Origin: an uncultured Anaerolineae bacterium
GTDB lineage: Bacteria; Chloroflexota; Anaerolineae; Anaerolineales; Villigracilaceae
Reading direction: 5' to 3'
Assembly: GCA_937120535.1 (NCBI GenBank)
Contig: CAKZJX010000054.1
Coordinates: 51,714 to 115,713 of the forward strand
Length of the DNA stretch: 64,000 bases
The position numbers and the translations under genes were made by a program. The notes beneath the pieces were generated by a model that saw only the letters and a list, made by a program, of their open reading frames with translations, had not been told where the DNA came from and ran no database searches. Below, in pieces: positions 35,404-45,041 of this stretch; the stretch's first letter is position 1, and each line of letters begins with the position of its first letter.

Positions 35404-36367
35404 TTCCTGGCGAAGACCGACCGAACGCGAAGGCTCTCCTTGGATCGGCTTGGGCGCCGTGCTATTCAAGGAGATGGCCGATCACTTGACCGGCGCCCGG
35501 ATGCGCATTTTGGAGCTGTTGATTGTGATCACCGCTGTGGGCACCGTCTATACGGCGTTGCAAAATCTGAATCGCAACAACAGCGAGTTCCTCTACCTGC
35601 GCTTGTTCACCACGGCCCAGGATCCCCTACCTTCCTTTGTAGGATTCTTGGGCTTTCTCGTGCCTCTGATCGCCATCGCCTTGGCCTTCGATGCTGTCAA
35701 CAGTGAATTCAACCGACGCACCCTGTCGCGTATCCTGGCCCAGCCAGTGTATCGCGATGCCTTCCTGTTTGGGAAATTCCTAAGTTGTCTGTTGACTCTA
35801 GCCATTGTGTTCGCAGCGATCTGGCTGCTGATCTTCGGTTTGGGGATCGTGAGCCTAGGAGTCCCACCCACCGCCGAAGAAACCGGACGGGCGTTGTTGT
35901 TCTTGATAGCGACCGTGTTCTACGGCGGCATTTGGATCTCGCTGGCGCTGTTGTTCTCCATTCTCTTTCGCTCTCCGGCGACGGCGGCTTTGGCTGCGAT
36001 TGCTGTTTGGCTCTTCTTCACCGTGTTTTGGAACATAGTAGCCGGCCTGTTGCTGCCGGTATTTGCTCCTCAACAGGTGACCAATCTGCTCGATCTGATC
36101 GCCGTGTGGGAGCTGCAGCTGGCTCTGGAGCGCATCTCACCGATTCGGTTGTTTGCCGAGATTGCGGTGATCCTGCTCCGGCCGGCAGAGCGATCGCTGG
36201 GCATCATCCTGCCCATTCAACTGGATCGTGCCCTGTTGGGTGCTCCACTGCCTCTCGATCAGAGCCTGTTGCTGATCTGGCCCCATTTGACCAGCCTGAT
36301 TGCGGCGACGTTCTTGCTGTTCGCCGTGGGATATGTGATCTTCCAACGACAGGAGATCCGCGCATAG
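35387..36367 (+). CDS. ABC-2 type permease
   Basis: A 326-residue membrane protein with six TM segments (about 40-60, 85-105, 135-160, 175-200, 205-235, 300-320) and the ABC-2 pattern [23 protein letters not shown] in the first cytoplasmic region. It is the membrane partner of the preceding ATPase, whose gene it overlaps. A strong terminator ends the operon 34 bases further on. Confidence 0.93.
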   Translation: MLKLLDSWRRPTEREGSPWIGLGAVLFKEMADHLTGARMRILELLIVITAVGTVYTALQNLNRNNSEFLYLRLFTTAQDPLPSFVGFLGFLVPLIAIALAFDAVNSEFNRRTLSRILAQPVYRDAFLFGKFLSCLLTLAIVFAAIWLLIFGLGIVSLGVPPTAEETGRALLFLIATVFYGGIWISLALLFSILFRSPATAALAAIAVWLFFTVFWNIVAGLLLPVFAPQQVTNLLDLIAVWELQLALERISPIRLFAEIAVILLRPAERSLGIILPIQLDRALLGAPLPLDQSLLLIWPHLTSLIAATFLLFAVGYVIFQRQEIRA

Positions 36368-36400
36368 CTCAGAGAAGGTCAGTGAGCCTCCTCTCGCCCA

Positions 36401-36435
36401 CTCTGCCGCGCTATCGGGCGCGGCAGAGTGATTTT
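36401..36435 (+). terminator. Terminator of the NEW3-ABC operon
   Basis: CTCTGCCGCGC and GCGCGGCAGAG form an 11-bp stem with a TATCGG loop, followed by TGATTTT. It faces the ABC operon; on the other strand no T-run follows. Confidence 0.8.
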
Positions 36436-36478
36436 GGCCAGGGGAATCGTGGGCAGTGTGTACTACAAAGGTCGGAGA

Positions 36479-38122
36479 TCACGTTCGGCTTAGAGTGACA
36501 AACACCAGTGGGCGTCTTCGGGTTTGTCGGTAGAGGTAGTCTTTTACAGCGTTAGCGATGTCTTTGTCGGTCTCCAGGCCGCCACTTTGCACCGCCATCA
36601 CCACGCGTTTGCGAATCTCGGGGATTAGCCGTTCGGCATCGTCGGGGGAGAGGAAGCCACGCGTCAGCACCTCTGGTTCGTGAAGCAGGTTGCCATGCAC
36701 TTTGTCTATGCTCAAGTCGATCACCACGATGCCGTTGCGGGCCAGTTGAGCCCGTTCTTTCATTACATCGTGGTCAATGTCGCCGATCGACTCGCCGTCC
36801 ACGAAGATGTATCCGCCTGGGATGCGTTCGCCGATACGTAGTTTGCCGTTGCGTAGTTCCACGATCTGGCCGTTTTCGACCACAGCGATGTTCCTCTTGG
36901 GGATGCCCATCTGTTCGGCCAGCCAGGCGTGACGCTTGAGTTGACGCAGTTCGCCGTGGATGGGCAGGAAGTTGCGCGGACGCAATAGGTTGAACAGGAG
37001 TTTTTGCTCTTCTTGGCTAGCGTGTCCCGATACGTGCACCGGCGCGATGGCATCATAGATCACCTCAGCCCCTAGGCGCAGCAGGCGGTTGATGGCCCGG
37101 CTTACTGCTTCTTCGTTGCCCGGAATAGGATGCGAGGAGAGAACGATCGTGTCGCCAGGTTTCACGTCGAATTGGCGATTCGAGCCGGTGGAGAGTCGGC
37201 CGATGATTGAGGAGGGTTCCCCCTGTGAGCCGGTGCACATGATCACCACTTTGTTGTCGGACAAGGTCAAGGCCTGTTCCAAGGAGACGATCGTTGCGTC
37301 TGGGATTTTGAGGTAGCCCAGGTTGCGGGCGATGCGGACGTTCTCCACCATGCTGCTGCCGGCAAAGGTCAGCTTGCGCTTGTATTTCATGGCCGAGTCG
37401 GCGACTTGCTGAATGCGTGAGATCGACGAGGCAAAGGTGGCTACGATCACCCGTCCGGGCGCGTTGGCCATCACTTGGTCGAAGGCCGGCCCGATAACCT
37501 TCTCCGAGGGCGTCCAGCCGGGTCGCTCGGCGTTGGTGGAATCGCTGAGCAGCAGGTCCACGCCACGGCGGGAAAATTCGGCCAGTTTAGCGTAATCAGT
37601 GACCCAGCCGTCCACTGGCGTCTGATCCAGCTTGAAATCGCTCATGTGGACCACCAGGCCGGCCCCGGTGGTAATTCCGAGGCCGATGGCGTCGGGGATG
37701 GAGTGGCAGATGTGGAAGGTCTCGACTTTGAACTTGCCGATCTGCACCGTCTCGCCGGCATGCACGCGCCGTAGGTCGCTCTTGCTGGCCTTGCCGTTGC
37801 GCGTCAGTTTGCCCTCAATCAGGCCAAGGGTAAGGGGTGTGGCGTAGACCGGCGCTGGGATGGCATCCAATACATGGTGAACAGCGCCGATGTGATCTTC
37901 GTGGCCGTGGGTGATCACGATGCCGCGCACCCGATCGGCCTTATCCAGCAGATATTGAAAATCGGGGATGATGTAATCTACCCCGAGCATGTCGTTGAGG
38001 GGGAACATGATGCCGGCATCCACGATGAGGATATTCCCATCGTATTCGTAGGCCGTCATATTTTTGCCGATCTCTCCCAGTCCCCCGAGTGGGATAATGC
38101 GTAGAGTATCTTTCTCACTCAT
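36479..38122 (-). CDS. rnj: Ribonuclease J
   Basis: The 547-residue protein has the metallo-beta-lactamase motif THGHEDHIG (H72, H74, D76, H77), the beta-CASP region with SDSTNAERPGWTPSE and HVSGHASQEEQ, and a C-terminal domain. RNase J is an endo- and 5'-3' exoribonuclease and central in mRNA decay and rRNA maturation. It stands alone on the minus strand between the ABC operon and the DUF1992 gene. Confidence 0.96.
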   Translation of the reverse strand: MSEKDTLRIIPLGGLGEIGKNMTAYEYDGNILIVDAGIMFPLNDMLGVDYIIPDFQYLLDKADRVRGIVITHGHEDHIGAVHHVLDAIPAPVYATPLTLGLIEGKLTRNGKASKSDLRRVHAGETVQIGKFKVETFHICHSIPDAIGLGITTGAGLVVHMSDFKLDQTPVDGWVTDYAKLAEFSRRGVDLLLSDSTNAERPGWTPSEKVIGPAFDQVMANAPGRVIVATFASSISRIQQVADSAMKYKRKLTFAGSSMVENVRIARNLGYLKIPDATIVSLEQALTLSDNKVVIMCTGSQGEPSSIIGRLSTGSNRQFDVKPGDTIVLSSHPIPGNEEAVSRAINRLLRLGAEVIYDAIAPVHVSGHASQEEQKLLFNLLRPRNFLPIHGELRQLKRHAWLAEQMGIPKRNIAVVENGQIVELRNGKLRIGERIPGGYIFVDGESIGDIDHDVMKERAQLARNGIVVIDLSIDKVHGNLLHEPEVLTRGFLSPDDAERLIPEIRKRVVMAVQSGGLETDKDIANAVKDYLYRQTRRRPLVFVTLSRT

Positions 38123-38229
38123 TCGGAATTTGCGTAGCCTGCCTGGTCTAGGTTGGGATAATCAGATAACCACCGTAAAGGTGGGTCAGGTCGAGATGAG
38201 GTGTGAAGCCGATGGTGTGGGCAACGCTC

Positions 38230-38559
38230 TCACTTCAAGCGTTGTGCTCGGGCGTTTCCTCGTTCCAACAGCAAATGAAAGCGAAGCCGCTTATCTTCGA
38301 CAGCTCGCAGCAGGGCTTGGCGCCGCGCTATGTCGGGTTCGGTGCGCGCTTGTTCGCTTAGCATTGCGATCTCGCGCAGCAGCTCCACTTCCTCGGGCAG
38401 GATGTTGGCGTTTTTCAGGAGCGAATAGGCCAGGCGCACCTCTTCCGGCAGATCAAAGTAGCTCGAAAGGTCGATCGGCTTGCCGGCCCCGGACAGGTTA
38501 TCGAACTCGCCACGTTCCATGGCTTCGCGGATGATCTGCTCAACAAACCACATTCTCAT
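38230..38559 (-). CDS. DUF1992 (DnaJ-homologue domain) protein
   Basis: This 109-residue protein shows the DUF1992 pattern: FVEQIIREAMERGEFDNLSGAGKPIDL, then SYFDLPEEVRLAYSLLKNA and a helical end. The function is unknown; the eukaryotic relative is DNAJC28. The start at 38559 is favoured by TAGAAT at 38569-38564, which would give a leaderless message; Met at 38565 or 38553 are options. A longer ORF to 38718 passes through the tRNA-like element and is rejected. Confidence 0.8.
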   Translation of the reverse strand: MRMWFVEQIIREAMERGEFDNLSGAGKPIDLSSYFDLPEEVRLAYSLLKNANILPEEVELLREIAMLSEQARTEPDIARRQALLRAVEDKRLRFHLLLERGNARAQRLK

Positions 38560-38632
38560 TTCCATTCTATCACACTGCACAAGGGTTTTTGTCTTTCGTC
38601 TGGGGATAATCTCGGTTGAACTATCTAAAGAA

Positions 38633-38708
38633 GCCGGCGGAGAGGGGATCCGAACCGCCGATCTCACGCCCTGCCAGGATCCCTCCTGAACCTGCTGACC
38701 AGGCCGGC
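38633..38708. other. Structured tRNA-like element, unclassified
   Basis: GCCGGC boxes at both ends pair with each other, and GGGATCC (38645-38651) pairs with GGATCCC (38677-38683). On the minus strand GGTTCGGATCC resembles a tRNA T-loop with a G at the invariant A58, but a consistent acceptor, D-arm and anticodon arm could not be made. It may be a decayed tRNA or another RNA structure. Confidence 0.35.
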
Positions 38709-38767
38709 TGATCCTCAAGCTATGCCTGCAGCGAGGCGTTTGGTGGCGTCAAACGAGATGGACAGGG

Positions 38768-38773
38768 TAGAAT
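38768..38773 (+). promoter_or_regulatory. -10 box of the FAD/FeS oxidase gene
   Basis: TAGAAT ends 6 bases before the ATG at 38780, again a leaderless-type arrangement. The -35 is not clear. Confidence 0.4.
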
Positions 38774-38779
38774 TGAGGC

Positions 38780-41746
38780 ATGTCCCTACCTGCCGATTTC
38801 CTTCACGAACTGCAGCGGCGGCTGCATGGCGAGATGCGCCTCGATCGGACGTCGCGTTTGCTCTATTCGACAGATGCCTCAATCTACCAAATCGAACCTC
38901 TCGGCGTGGTGCTGCCGCGTACCCAAGACGATCTGCACGCAGCGGTAGAATTGGCCGCCCATTATCGCATTCCGATCCTGCCGCGCGGAGCTGGTTCCTC
39001 CTTGGCCGGACAGGCCATCGGTCCAGCCTTGATCCTGGATGGTTCGCGCTGGCTTGATTCGATCGTCCACATCGATCCAGAAGCTCGTACGGCTACGGTG
39101 GAGCCTGGCGTAATCCTAGCTGACCTCAACCGCCAGGCAGCTCGCTATGGCCTGATGTTTGGCCCTGATCCGGCTTCGGCTGAGCGCGCTACGCTCGGCG
39201 GCGTGATCGGCAACAATGCAACCGGCGCTCACTCCATTCGGTATGGGATGACGGCCGATCACGTGTTGGAGGCCGAGGTGATTTTGGCCGATGGGTCTCT
39301 AGCGCGCTGGGGCGGGATCGCCACGGCCGATTTGGACAGGAAGCCAGCCCAAGAAGGACCTGGCTCTACCTATCAAGATCATATCCTGGCTGCCGTCCGG
39401 ACGATCCGCAAGCGGTATGCCCAAGCCATCCGTCAGTCCTTTCCACACACTTGGCGTAATTCGGCCGGTTACCGCTTGAACTACTTGTTGCCTTGGAGTC
39501 CCTCTGCCCCACCGCAATGGATTGGGGAGAGCTATCCGGCCGATCTGCCAGCCGGCGAGGTGAATTTGGCGACCCTTCTGGCGGGTTCAGAGGGCACGTT
39601 GGCGGTGATTCGCCGTGCGACTGTTCGTCTGGTTCCCAAGCCCAAGCATTCCGTACTGGGGGTGTTAGCCTATTCGAGCATCGTCGCCGCCTGCGAGGAC
39701 GCGCCGCGCCTGTTGACCTTTCGGCCGGCGGCAGTGGAATTGATCCCACAGTTGATCTTGCGTTTGGCGCGCAGTCTGCCGGCCTATGCCCGTCAGATGG
39801 CCTGGTTGCACGAAGAACCAGCAGCAGTGTTGGTGGTGGAATTTGACGGAGATCGGCCGGAAGTCCTAGAGGAGCAGGTGCGCCGTTTGGGGCGGGTGGT
39901 GTATATGGCTTCCACGCCGGCCGAGCAGGCGCAGATATGGAATGTGCGCAAGGTGGGGTTAGGAATTCTGGACTCGCGCCCTCAGGCGGCGCGGCCGGTA
40001 TCCATTATTGAGGACTGCGCTATTCCGGTGGAGCGCTTAGGGGAGTTTGTGCGGGAGGTGGAGCGCATCCTGGCCGAACATCACACCGAGGGAGGGATTC
40101 ATGCCCATGCTTCGGCCGGCTGTTTGCACATCCGCCCGGTCTTAGATCTGCGCACCGCCCGGGGGGTGCACGTTCTGCGGAGCATTGCGGAGCAGACGTT
40201 TACTTTGACCATACGCCTGTCCGGTTCGATCACCAGCGAGCATGGCGATGGGATCGCCCGCGGAGAATTTCTGGCGCGTCTGTATGGCCCTCAGGTGACC
40301 GAGGCCATGCAGTTGTTGAAGCAGGCTGCCGATCCGCATCGCTTGCTCAATCCGGGCAAGATGTTCGATGCCCCGCCCCTGGATACGCACTTGCGCTATC
40401 GGCCCCAGGAACAGGTCCATCTTTGGGCTCCGGCGCTGGACTTCGGCCGGCAGGGCGGCCTGAGGATAGCTATTGAGCAGTGCAACGGTCAAGGGGTATG
40501 CCGCAAGACCACGGGCGTGATGTGTCCATCCTTTCAGGCGACCCGCGAGGAGGCCAACGCAACTCGCGGCCGGGCCAATTTGCTGCGCGCTCTGATCGCC
40601 GCGCCGCAGGCCCTGGGGCCGGCGCTGGACCCCAACGGTTCTGCCGAGCTAAGACAAGCGGCTTTCCAGGCGTTGGACCTATGCTTGGGATGCAAGGGAT
40701 GCATGGCGGAATGTCCCAGCGGGGTGGATATGGTCAAGCTCAAGGTCGAGTTCATGCATCACTACTACAGCGCACAGCCTCGCCCGTGGCGTGATTATCT
40801 GTTCGGCTACTTCCATGTGATAGCTGATTGGCTCTCTCGCCTAGCGCCGATCGTGAATTTCTTGGCAGGCCAGCCGGCCCTGCGACGCCTGATCGCCCAT
40901 GTCTTGTGCTTGACGCCCGAGCGTCCGTTGCCAACCTTCACTCGACGTCGGGCGCGCTGGATTCCTGGGCCGGCGGCAGAAGAGATGGTGTTATTCTTGA
41001 GCGATCCTTTCGCTCGCTACATCGAGCCGGAGGTGGAACAAGCGGCGTTTGATTTGCTTGCGGCCTGCGGTTGCCGCGTGGTTCCCCTGCCTATCGTCGG
41101 CGCAGGGATGAGTTTGTTTTCCAAGGCGTTTCTCAAAGCAGCGCGAGAACACGCAGAGCGCCTCCTCGAAGCCATCCATCGCCTCGACCCGAGCGGAGAG
41201 GCTTCCATCGTCGGGCTCGAGCCGTCTGAGGTGTACCACTTGAAGCGAGATTATGCCAGCCTGCTGCCCGAGCGCGCGGCCGAGGTGGATGCCCTTTCGG
41301 AGCGCATCTGGTTGTTGGAGGAGTTCCTGCTTCGGGGGGGACGATGGGAGCGATTGCTGGCTGCCAAGCAGTCGCTGGCAACCGCCACGAGCGTATTTCG
41401 CTTTCAACCGCACTGTCATCAGCGGGCCGAACCGTTGGCCGCCGATGGCTTGCCGGTGGGCGCAGAGGCTACCTTGACCCTGTTGCGGTCGCTTGGCATC
41501 AGGGTGGAGCCGTTCGAAGCGGCGTGTTGTGGCATGGCCGGCCCATTTGGATACGAAGCAGAGCATCACTCGATTTCCGTCGTCCTAGGCCGGCGCTTGC
41601 TGGAGACTGCTGATTTGGCTCCAGAAGAAGCCTTTCTCGGGTCCGGTGCAGCCTGCCGCCTTCACTTAAGGTGGCTGAGCGGCAAGCAAGTCCGGCACCC
41701 GCTCGAAGTGATTGCTCAGCTCGTTGCGGCCTCTTCTGATCCGTAA
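38780..41746 (+). CDS. FAD-linked oxidase fused to 4Fe-4S domain (glycolate/D-lactate dehydrogenase type)
   Basis: A 988-residue single-chain protein: FAD-binding PCMH domain at about 35-220 (ILPRGAGSSLAGQAIGP, TLGGVIGNNATGAHSIRYG), FAD-oxidase C-domain (about 250-530), then two 4Fe-4S clusters (CNGQGVCRKTTGVMCP and CLGCKGCMAECP), and a heterodisulfide-reductase-like CCG domain (HCHQRAEP, EAACCGMAGPFGYE). Separate GlcD and GlcF are joined here. It should oxidise a 2-hydroxyacid such as lactate or glycolate and pass electrons to a membrane or soluble carrier. It is transcribed from a -10 box that leaves no leader. Confidence 0.9.
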   Translation: MSLPADFLHELQRRLHGEMRLDRTSRLLYSTDASIYQIEPLGVVLPRTQDDLHAAVELAAHYRIPILPRGAGSSLAGQAIGPALILDGSRWLDSIVHIDPEARTATVEPGVILADLNRQAARYGLMFGPDPASAERATLGGVIGNNATGAHSIRYGMTADHVLEAEVILADGSLARWGGIATADLDRKPAQEGPGSTYQDHILAAVRTIRKRYAQAIRQSFPHTWRNSAGYRLNYLLPWSPSAPPQWIGESYPADLPAGEVNLATLLAGSEGTLAVIRRATVRLVPKPKHSVLGVLAYSSIVAACEDAPRLLTFRPAAVELIPQLILRLARSLPAYARQMAWLHEEPAAVLVVEFDGDRPEVLEEQVRRLGRVVYMASTPAEQAQIWNVRKVGLGILDSRPQAARPVSIIEDCAIPVERLGEFVREVERILAEHHTEGGIHAHASAGCLHIRPVLDLRTARGVHVLRSIAEQTFTLTIRLSGSITSEHGDGIARGEFLARLYGPQVTEAMQLLKQAADPHRLLNPGKMFDAPPLDTHLRYRPQEQVHLWAPALDFGRQGGLRIAIEQCNGQGVCRKTTGVMCPSFQATREEANATRGRANLLRALIAAPQALGPALDPNGSAELRQAAFQALDLCLGCKGCMAECPSGVDMVKLKVEFMHHYYSAQPRPWRDYLFGYFHVIADWLSRLAPIVNFLAGQPALRRLIAHVLCLTPERPLPTFTRRRARWIPGPAAEEMVLFLSDPFARYIEPEVEQAAFDLLAACGCRVVPLPIVGAGMSLFSKAFLKAAREHAERLLEAIHRLDPSGEASIVGLEPSEVYHLKRDYASLLPERAAEVDALSERIWLLEEFLLRGGRWERLLAAKQSLATATSVFRFQPHCHQRAEPLAADGLPVGAEATLTLLRSLGIRVEPFEAACCGMAGPFGYEAEHHSISVVLGRRLLETADLAPEEAFLGSGAACRLHLRWLSGKQVRHPLEVIAQLVAASSDP

Positions 41747-41813
41747 GGCGACATGCCTTGTATAATTGGCATCGTTGCATGTTACCTCCGACGTTTTACG
41801 TGGATTGTCTGCC

Positions 41814-43433
41814 GTGAATCGCCGCGACCTGTTGTTGCTCTTCCTGATCGGGTTGATCGTTGCTCTGGCCATTTCTCGCTTCCAGTCCTTACCGGGCTAT
41901 ATGGACGCCGATTATTACTTCGGCGGGGGAATACAACTGGCGATGGGCTATGGGTTCACCGAACCCTACTTGTGGAATTACCTGGCCGATCCTCCAGCGT
42001 TGCCCGCTCCCTCCCATCTCTACTGGATGCCGCTAGCTTCGATCGTAGCTGCCGCTGGCATGGCGCTGGCCGGCGAGACCACCTTTGCAGCAGCGCGCTT
42101 GGGGTTTCTGTTGCTGGCAGCCAGTGTCCCGGCCCTTACCGGCATCTTGGCGTTTCGCCTGACCCAACGTCGAGGACCAGCTCTGGTGGCCGGCTTGTTG
42201 GCCGCATTTTCGGGGTATTATGCTCCTTTTCTGTCGGTGACCGACAACTACGGCATCTATATGTTGCTGGGGACGGCGTTCTTGCTGGCGCTTCCTGCTT
42301 CGGGGGAGGCGCCCGAGCGACCGATCCCCTTTTTCGATCGCCCTGGGCTGCGGTTCTGGCTGTTGGGCATCTTGGCCGGCCTGATGACCCTCGCCCGCTC
42401 CGATGGGTTGCTCTGGTTGGGGTTGGCTTGGTTGGCAGCGCTGGGTCGGGCGCGTCGAGCGGCGCAGGCTGAGCCAGGGGAGCCGCGCCCCGCGCCCTGG
42501 GCCGGCTGGAAGCGCCTGGCGACCTGGCTGGCGTTGACCCTGCTCGGCTTCCTCCTGCCGATGGGGCCGTGGTATTTGCGCAATTGGATGGTGGTCGGTG
42601 CGCTCACCGCCCCCGGCACCGCTCGCTTGCTGTGGCTCACCGATTATAATGACACCTTCCTCTATCCCGCCTCGCAATTGACAGTTGAGCGCTGGCTCGC
42701 TTCGGGCTGGGAGGCCATCTTGCTGGCCCGCCTGAACGCTCTGCGCTGGAATCTCTTGAACGCGTTTGCCGCCCAGGGAAGCATTTTCCTCTTCCCGTTT
42801 ATCCTGATCGGCATCTGGCAATTGCGTCGCGATCGGCGCGTCCGATTGGCCGGCGTAGGGTGGCTCCTGCTCCTGCTGGTCATGACAGTAGTCTTTCCCT
42901 TCGCCGGGTCGCGTGGGGCGTTTTTTCATGCTGGAGCGGCCTTTCAACCGTTGTGGTGGAGCTTGGCGCCCCTTGGCCTGGACGAAACCGTTCACTTCGT
43001 GCGCCGACGAGGATGGTTTGACGATCATGCATATACGATTTTCCGCGCTGCGCTGGTCGGCATCGCCCTGCTGATGACCTTCATGGTGGTGATCCTTCGC
43101 GTATTGCCCGGCTGGGAGCGAGAAGACGGTCATTATCGGGACATTGAGACGTTCCTACGTCGGCAGACCGGTGCGCCGCTCGATCAGGTAATCATGGTTC
43201 GCAATCCGCCTGGCTACTACGTTGCCACCGGCCGTTTGGCTATCGTGACCCCGACGGGCGAACGCTCTTCCGTGTTGGCTGCCGCCGAACGCTACCGAGC
43301 ACGCTATCTGCTCTTGGAGTCGCAGGGCGCCTTGCCGGCCCTGAAAGAACTGTACAAAGATCCTTCTTCCCATCCCCGTTTTCGATTCCTTGGAGAGATA
43401 GATGGTCATCGTCTCTACGAAATCCTCCCCTGA
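41814..43433 (+). CDS. GT39-like membrane protein
   Basis: The protein starts with GTG at 41814 (VNRRDLLLLFLIGLIVALAI); the frame reaches back to a TTG at 41766, but the N-terminal part there is polar and lacks a TM. The first loop after TM1 has YMDADYYFGGGIQLAMGYG, with the Asp pair typical of GT39-like catalytic loops. About nine TM segments follow, and a soluble C-terminal domain (SSVLAAAERYRARYLLLE). It overlaps the next, related gene by 32 bases. Confidence 0.75.
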   Translation: MNRRDLLLLFLIGLIVALAISRFQSLPGYMDADYYFGGGIQLAMGYGFTEPYLWNYLADPPALPAPSHLYWMPLASIVAAAGMALAGETTFAAARLGFLLLAASVPALTGILAFRLTQRRGPALVAGLLAAFSGYYAPFLSVTDNYGIYMLLGTAFLLALPASGEAPERPIPFFDRPGLRFWLLGILAGLMTLARSDGLLWLGLAWLAALGRARRAAQAEPGEPRPAPWAGWKRLATWLALTLLGFLLPMGPWYLRNWMVVGALTAPGTARLLWLTDYNDTFLYPASQLTVERWLASGWEAILLARLNALRWNLLNAFAAQGSIFLFPFILIGIWQLRRDRRVRLAGVGWLLLLLVMTVVFPFAGSRGAFFHAGAAFQPLWWSLAPLGLDETVHFVRRRGWFDDHAYTIFRAALVGIALLMTFMVVILRVLPGWEREDGHYRDIETFLRRQTGAPLDQVIMVRNPPGYYVATGRLAIVTPTGERSSVLAAAERYRARYLLLESQGALPALKELYKDPSSHPRFRFLGEIDGHRLYEILP

Positions 43434-44880
43434 CCTCGATCGGAAGCAGGTGCTGCTATTAGCAGTGACCACGTTGCTTGTGATCGGCATCTATTTGACA
43501 ACGAGCGCCCTCACCTTTCGCATTGGCTTTCCCCTGGACGATTCTTGGATCTATCTGACCTATGCCCGCAACCTGGCGTGGCGCGGCGAATGGGCGTTTC
43601 TCCCAGGGCAACCTTCAGCTGGCTCCACAGCGCCTCTCTGGTCGGCGCTGCTCGCCCTTGGTTTTCTGCTCGGCCTGGCGCCCTACGTGTGGACGTACCT
43701 ATTAGGTGGGATCGCGCTCTTCGCTCTGGCGATAACAGCCGAACAGACAGCGCGCCGCCTGTTGCCCTCCTATCGCTCTTCTTGGCCGTTGGTAGGGCTA
43801 TTTCTGATCGCTGAGTGGCATATGACTTGGGCGGCGGCTTCGGGGATGGAAACCCTGCTCCACGCGCTACTGGTGACGAGCGTTCTGTTCCTGCTCAACG
43901 AACCGACGCCTCGCCCCCTAACCCTGGGCCTGCTGGCGGCCCTCTCGATCTGGACGCGCCCCGATGGGCTGACCCTGCTCGGCCCGATCGTCCTAACCCT
44001 TTTACTGCGCCCGCGGCCGATGCCGGCGCTAGTGCACTTTGGGCTTGGGTTTGGCGTTCTGTTTGGGTTGTACTTGCTATTCCATCTCACCTTGTCCGGC
44101 GCGCCCTTTCCCAACACGTTTTACGCCAAGCAAGCCGAATATGCGGCTTGGCAAGCCAGGCCGTTCTTGTATAAGATCGGCTTGGGCGTTTTGCAGTTGG
44201 TCACCGGTCCGTTGTTGGTGTTGCTGCCGGGGGTGGTAAGATGGGGGGTGAAGGCAGTGCGCCAACGCGCCTGGGGAACGTTGGCCGGCATGATCTGGGC
44301 GGCCGGCTACGTATTTCTCTACACTATGCGCTTGCCGCCATACCAGCACGGGCGTTATTTGATGCCGACTATGCCGGCCCTGTTTGTCTGGGGATTGCTC
44401 GGGGTGTTGGATCTGTTCCGGGAGGCCGCGCCCAGCCCGAGGCTTAGGAGGATGCGCCTGGCTTGGGCATTGATCGTGTTGTTCGTGACGATCGGGTTCG
44501 TCGGCATGGGAGCGCAATCTTATGCGGAAGACGTAGCCTATATTGAGTCGGAAATGGTGCAGGTGGCAAAGTGGGTGAGCGTTCATCTGCCGCCTGAGAC
44601 GTTGATCGCTGCCCACGACATCGGCGCACTGGGCTATTTCGATCATCATCCGTTGATTGATTTGGCCGGTTTGATTTCGCCTGAGGTGATCCCTTTCTTG
44701 CGAGATGAGGCGCATTTGGAGGAGTTTCTTGATCAGCGCCAGGCCGATTATGTGATCGCCTTTCCGAGCTTGTATCCTGGCTTGGCCGATCGCTTGCAGC
44801 CGGTGTATGTGAGCGGCGGAGAGGCGGCAATCCGCTTAGGGGGCGAGAATTTGGTGGTGTACCGTTGGTCTACCCGCTAA
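43402..44880 (+). CDS. GT39-like membrane protein
   Basis: A 492-residue multi-pass protein. After TM1 it has PLDDSWIYLTYARNLAWRG, the acidic catalytic loop common to these transferases, followed by AGSTAPLWSALLALGF. Ten or so TM helices precede a soluble C-terminal domain (TLIAAHDIGALGYFDHHPLIDL). Its overlap with the previous gene and similarity of plan suggest a pair of sugar-transferring or flipping proteins, or an old duplication. Confidence 0.8.
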   Translation: MVIVSTKSSPDLDRKQVLLLAVTTLLVIGIYLTTSALTFRIGFPLDDSWIYLTYARNLAWRGEWAFLPGQPSAGSTAPLWSALLALGFLLGLAPYVWTYLLGGIALFALAITAEQTARRLLPSYRSSWPLVGLFLIAEWHMTWAAASGMETLLHALLVTSVLFLLNEPTPRPLTLGLLAALSIWTRPDGLTLLGPIVLTLLLRPRPMPALVHFGLGFGVLFGLYLLFHLTLSGAPFPNTFYAKQAEYAAWQARPFLYKIGLGVLQLVTGPLLVLLPGVVRWGVKAVRQRAWGTLAGMIWAAGYVFLYTMRLPPYQHGRYLMPTMPALFVWGLLGVLDLFREAAPSPRLRRMRLAWALIVLFVTIGFVGMGAQSYAEDVAYIESEMVQVAKWVSVHLPPETLIAAHDIGALGYFDHHPLIDLAGLISPEVIPFLRDEAHLEEFLDQRQADYVIAFPSLYPGLADRLQPVYVSGGEAAIRLGGENLVVYRWSTR

Positions 44881-44909
44881 CAAGAGAGGCCTACGTCGGT
44901 GCAAATTCG

Positions 44910-44918
44910 TGCTAAAAT
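44910..44918 (+). promoter_or_regulatory. Extended -10 promoter of the DegU-like regulator gene
   Basis: TGCTAAAAT (TG, one base, TAAAAT) starts a leader of over 110 bases that contains two hairpins: CCCAT/ATGGG with GCCT/AGGC inside (about 44950-44971) and CGTTTT/AAAACG (about 44995-45008), the latter followed by T-rich sequence up to 45035. The arrangement is like an attenuator. Confidence 0.5.
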
Positions 44919-45041
44919 CTTCTTGTCAGGGTTGAATGTGGTCGTTTTCCCCCATGGCCTCGAAGGCATGGGATCGGAGGCTGTGTTGAGAGGCGTTTTG
45001 GAAAACGTAGTTTTGTTTTGGGTTTTTTAGCTGTTTTGAGA

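Noticed and set aside
38633..38708. Functional tRNA gene or SRP RNA
   Set aside because: No complete cloverleaf could be drawn and the SRP tetraloop motif GGAAG is missing.
42033..43133. 366-codon ORF antisense to the GT39-like gene
   Set aside because: Gln/Arg/Pro-rich composition and no domain; shadow of the membrane gene.
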